Positions 14,575 to 16,371 of a DNA stretch of 16,371 nucleotides are shown one piece after another. Under the pieces are notes generated by a model that was given only the letters and a program-made list of their open reading frames with translations, had not been told where the DNA came from and made no database searches. Every line of letters starts with the position of its first letter. The stretch's first letter is position 1. A program made the position numbers and the translations under genes. Origin of the DNA: CAVQBP01 sp964448105 (GTDB taxonomy: Bacteria; Bacteroidota; Ignavibacteria; Ignavibacteriales; Ignavibacteriaceae); the NCBI GenBank assembly GCA_964448105.1, contig CAYUVK010000114.1, positions 1 through 16,371 of the forward strand, given 5' to 3'.

Positions 14575-16365
14575 TTATCTAAGCAAAATCATTTTTTTTG
14601 TTATATTAAAATCAGTAGAATAAAATTTACCTGCATGAATCATTATACGATAAAAATAAACGCCCGAGCTTAAATTTGGTGCATTAAAATTTATTGAATG
14701 TAAACCACTCTGTTCATAGCCATCTATTAAAGTAGCAATATCATTACCTAAAACATCATAAACAAAAAGTTTTACATTTCCGGCTTTTTTTAGATAGAAT
14801 TCTATTTTTGTTTCAGGGTTAAATGGATTTGGATAATTTTGGAAAAGTTTGAAATCAAGATTGTTTAAATTTTTCTCATTTATATCTGAAGGATTTGTAT
14901 TTACTGAATCGATATTAGAATAATCGGAAACAGAAGAATCTGAAATAGCTTTGGCTCTATAGAAGTAGCTGCTAATTCCATTTGCTGTAGAATCAGTATA
15001 TGCAGCAATGCCTTTAGGCATTACAGCAATTTCCTGGAAATTACTTTCGTTTTCTCTTTTACGTTCAATTACAAAAGACTTTGCATTAAAGCTCATATCT
15101 TTCCAGGATAAAACAACTTTTCCATCGTTAGATAATTTTGCAGAAAAATTTAATGGAGGTACGACAAGCCCCGCTTTTTCAACTTCTAAACTTGCAAGCA
15201 CGAATGGACCAGTTGCTTTGCCGTCATTAGACGTTATTGTGGTTTGATTTGCATAATAATCGAAGGTCCCGTCTCTGCCGAAACCTAAGCCGGCAGTTAA
15301 GCAAATTTGATTGAGATTAATTGTACTATCCCTATTAATGGAAATAAATTCATTCAATATTCCTGCATATCCTTTTTTAACAACATCCCAATAACTCTTA
15401 TCGATATAACCAAGTCTAACTGATTTGGCAAGTGCATAAACAAACATACATGAGCAGGATGATTCCAAATAATTTCCTTCACGATTCCCCTGATCTAAAA
15501 CCTGCCACCAGGTACCTGAAGCCGGATCCTGAACTTTTTTAAAAGCTTCTGCCAAACGTTGAATAATAGAGATTGCCATATCTCTACCGGAATAATCTTG
15601 AGGTAGATAATCCAGAATATCTACAACTGCCATTGCGTACCAACCATCGGCTCTACCCCAAAATGATGGGGAACATCCTGTAACGGGATCTGCCCACGAT
15701 TGAGTATGAAGTTCATCCCAGCCATGGTATAGCAGCCCAGTAACACTATCTCTCGCATGTTTTTCCATAACTGTTATTTGTGTGAGCACAGTATCGAAAT
15801 CTTTTGGTTCGTTAAACAGTAATCCGTATTCGGCGTAAAACGGGTTTGCCATATAAATGCCGTCTAACCACATTTGATGAGGATATTGACCTGAGCTATT
15901 ATTCCTATGCCAAAAACCGCCGTCGTACGTTCTCGGTTGATGCCGCAGTTGACTCCTAAGTGTATCTATAGCATTCTGATATTTGGTTTCATTTAATCCT
16001 TCTTTGTACATGAGCAGAAGAATTCTACCTTCACAAATTTCATCAAGTGAATAATCCGAATAGTTATAGCTTTTTAGTCCACCATCTGATTTGAATCCAG
16101 CGTCTAAAGAATTTTTAATGTATTGAAAATATTTATTGTCATTTGTTGTTCTCCACAATTCCTCAACACTTTTTAAAAAAGTTCCTTCAACATATCCCCA
16201 TGAGTTTAAATAAATTGGTTTTCTTTTCATTTCGGATTCAACCATACGAATCGACCATGGTGTTGTGGAATAGCTTTCTGAAATATTTATTTTATTATTT
16301 GATTGGCAAAAAACAATTTGAGATATACCAAATAATAAAAGAATGAAGTAAAAAGTTTTTTTCAT
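14575..16365 (-). CDS. T9SS-exported GH105/GH88-type unsaturated glucuronyl/rhamnogalacturonyl hydrolase
   Basis: A 596-residue secreted enzyme. Residues 1 to about 21 are a signal peptide (FYFILLLFGISQIVFCQ). Residues about 35-395 form an (alpha/alpha)6 barrel of the GH105/GH88 kind. Landmarks are SLDEICEGR with D108 (matching the conserved substrate-binding or catalytic Asp), YDGGFWHR, QMWLDGIYMANPF with D168 at the position of the YteR catalytic Asp, S-F-W-G-R-A-D-G-W at 234-242, and ESSCSCMFVYALAKS. Family members hydrate and release the 4,5-unsaturated uronic acid left by polysaccharide lyases acting on pectin rhamnogalacturonan, ulvan or similar glycans; the exact substrate is not deducible. 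Residues about 399-485 are a fibronectin III-like domain (AKLSNDGKVVLSWKD). Residues about 505-596 are a T9SS type A sorting domain (FQNYPNPFNPETK through GVYFYRIMI to KKMILLR). The start ATG is six bases from the window edge, so its promoter and any partner lyase lie outside. Confidence 0.9.
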   Translation of the reverse strand: MKKTFYFILLLFGISQIVFCQSNNKINISESYSTTPWSIRMVESEMKRKPIYLNSWGYVEGTFLKSVEELWRTTNDNKYFQYIKNSLDAGFKSDGGLKSYNYSDYSLDEICEGRILLLMYKEGLNETKYQNAIDTLRSQLRHQPRTYDGGFWHRNNSSGQYPHQMWLDGIYMANPFYAEYGLLFNEPKDFDTVLTQITVMEKHARDSVTGLLYHGWDELHTQSWADPVTGCSPSFWGRADGWYAMAVVDILDYLPQDYSGRDMAISIIQRLAEAFKKVQDPASGTWWQVLDQGNREGNYLESSCSCMFVYALAKSVRLGYIDKSYWDVVKKGYAGILNEFISINRDSTINLNQICLTAGLGFGRDGTFDYYANQTTITSNDGKATGPFVLASLEVEKAGLVVPPLNFSAKLSNDGKVVLSWKDMSFNAKSFVIERKRENESNFQEIAVMPKGIAAYTDSTANGISSYFYRAKAISDSSVSDYSNIDSVNTNPSDINEKNLNNLDFKLFQNYPNPFNPETKIEFYLKKAGNVKLFVYDVLGNDIATLIDGYEQSGLHSINFNAPNLSSGVYFYRIMIHAGKFYSTDFNITKKMILLR

Positions 16366-16371
16366 AATGGT

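Noticed and set aside
15008..15247. Plus-strand open frame of 79 codons
   Set aside because: It is antisense to the FnIII region of the GH105 gene, with no independent support.
1..16371. T6SS or contractile injection locus within the window
   Set aside because: Only regulatory-type and chaperone-type families are present; no sheath, tube, spike, baseplate or ClpV gene was found.
1..16371. tRNA, rRNA, riboswitch or canonical Bacteroidota promoters
   Set aside because: No cloverleaf or rRNA-like sequence was seen by eye, and no TAnnTTTG box with a suitably spaced upstream TTG was convincing at the places checked.

Overview
The window looks like AT-rich chromosomal DNA from a Bacteroidota/Chlorobi-group bacterium, most likely of the class Ignavibacteria. 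The main reason is that two large secreted proteins end in a type IX secretion (T9SS) type A sorting domain with the motif QNYPNPFNP, which is very common in that lineage. Other support is the scarcity of Shine-Dalgarno sites, the SBBP and choice-of-anchor-D repeat architecture, and a palindromic repeat of a style familiar from such genomes. A run of exactly 100 Ns (9304-9403) marks it as a scaffolded draft or metagenome assembly. No rRNA, tRNA, CRISPR array or intact transposase was seen.

Layout. Positions 1-169 hold the broken middle of a Ser/Thr kinase gene, fused at about 155-168 to a DcrB/DUF1795-like gene (to 570) that seems to lack its native start. Then come an FHA-TM-lytic transglycosylase protein (585-2078), a 488-bp spacer with a nested palindromic element, a PP2C phosphatase with a membrane segment and TPR tail (2567-3835), and a Ser/Thr kinase with a membrane segment and three PEGA domains (3910-5646). 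A 329-bp spacer follows, then two TPR plus CsgG/FlgO-like envelope proteins, one secreted (5976-7001) and one probably a lipoprotein (7176-8492). Next are an outer-membrane beta-barrel interrupted by the gap (8553-9466), a 1296-aa T9SS-exported seven-bladed propeller protein (9696-13586) and a class I methyltransferase (13617-14267). On the opposite strand, converging, is a T9SS-exported GH105 glycoside hydrolase (14575-16365).

How the genes may work together. Kinase, PP2C phosphatase and FHA reader form a complete write/erase/read set for threonine phosphorylation. All three are predicted single-pass inner-membrane proteins, each carrying a different extracytoplasmic domain: PEGA, TPR, and a peptidoglycan-cleaving transglycosylase. 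This resembles the PpkA/PppA/Fha threonine phosphorylation pathway that controls many type VI secretion systems, and the DcrB/DUF1795 family includes the Eag chaperones of T6SS effectors. No T6SS structural gene lies in the window, however. The downstream genes supply periplasmic, lipoprotein, outer-membrane and cell-surface parts, so the ten kilobases can be read as a candidate envelope-spanning signalling module. Joint function is inferred from gene order and domain content only. The GH105 enzyme is separate and fits extracellular polysaccharide use.
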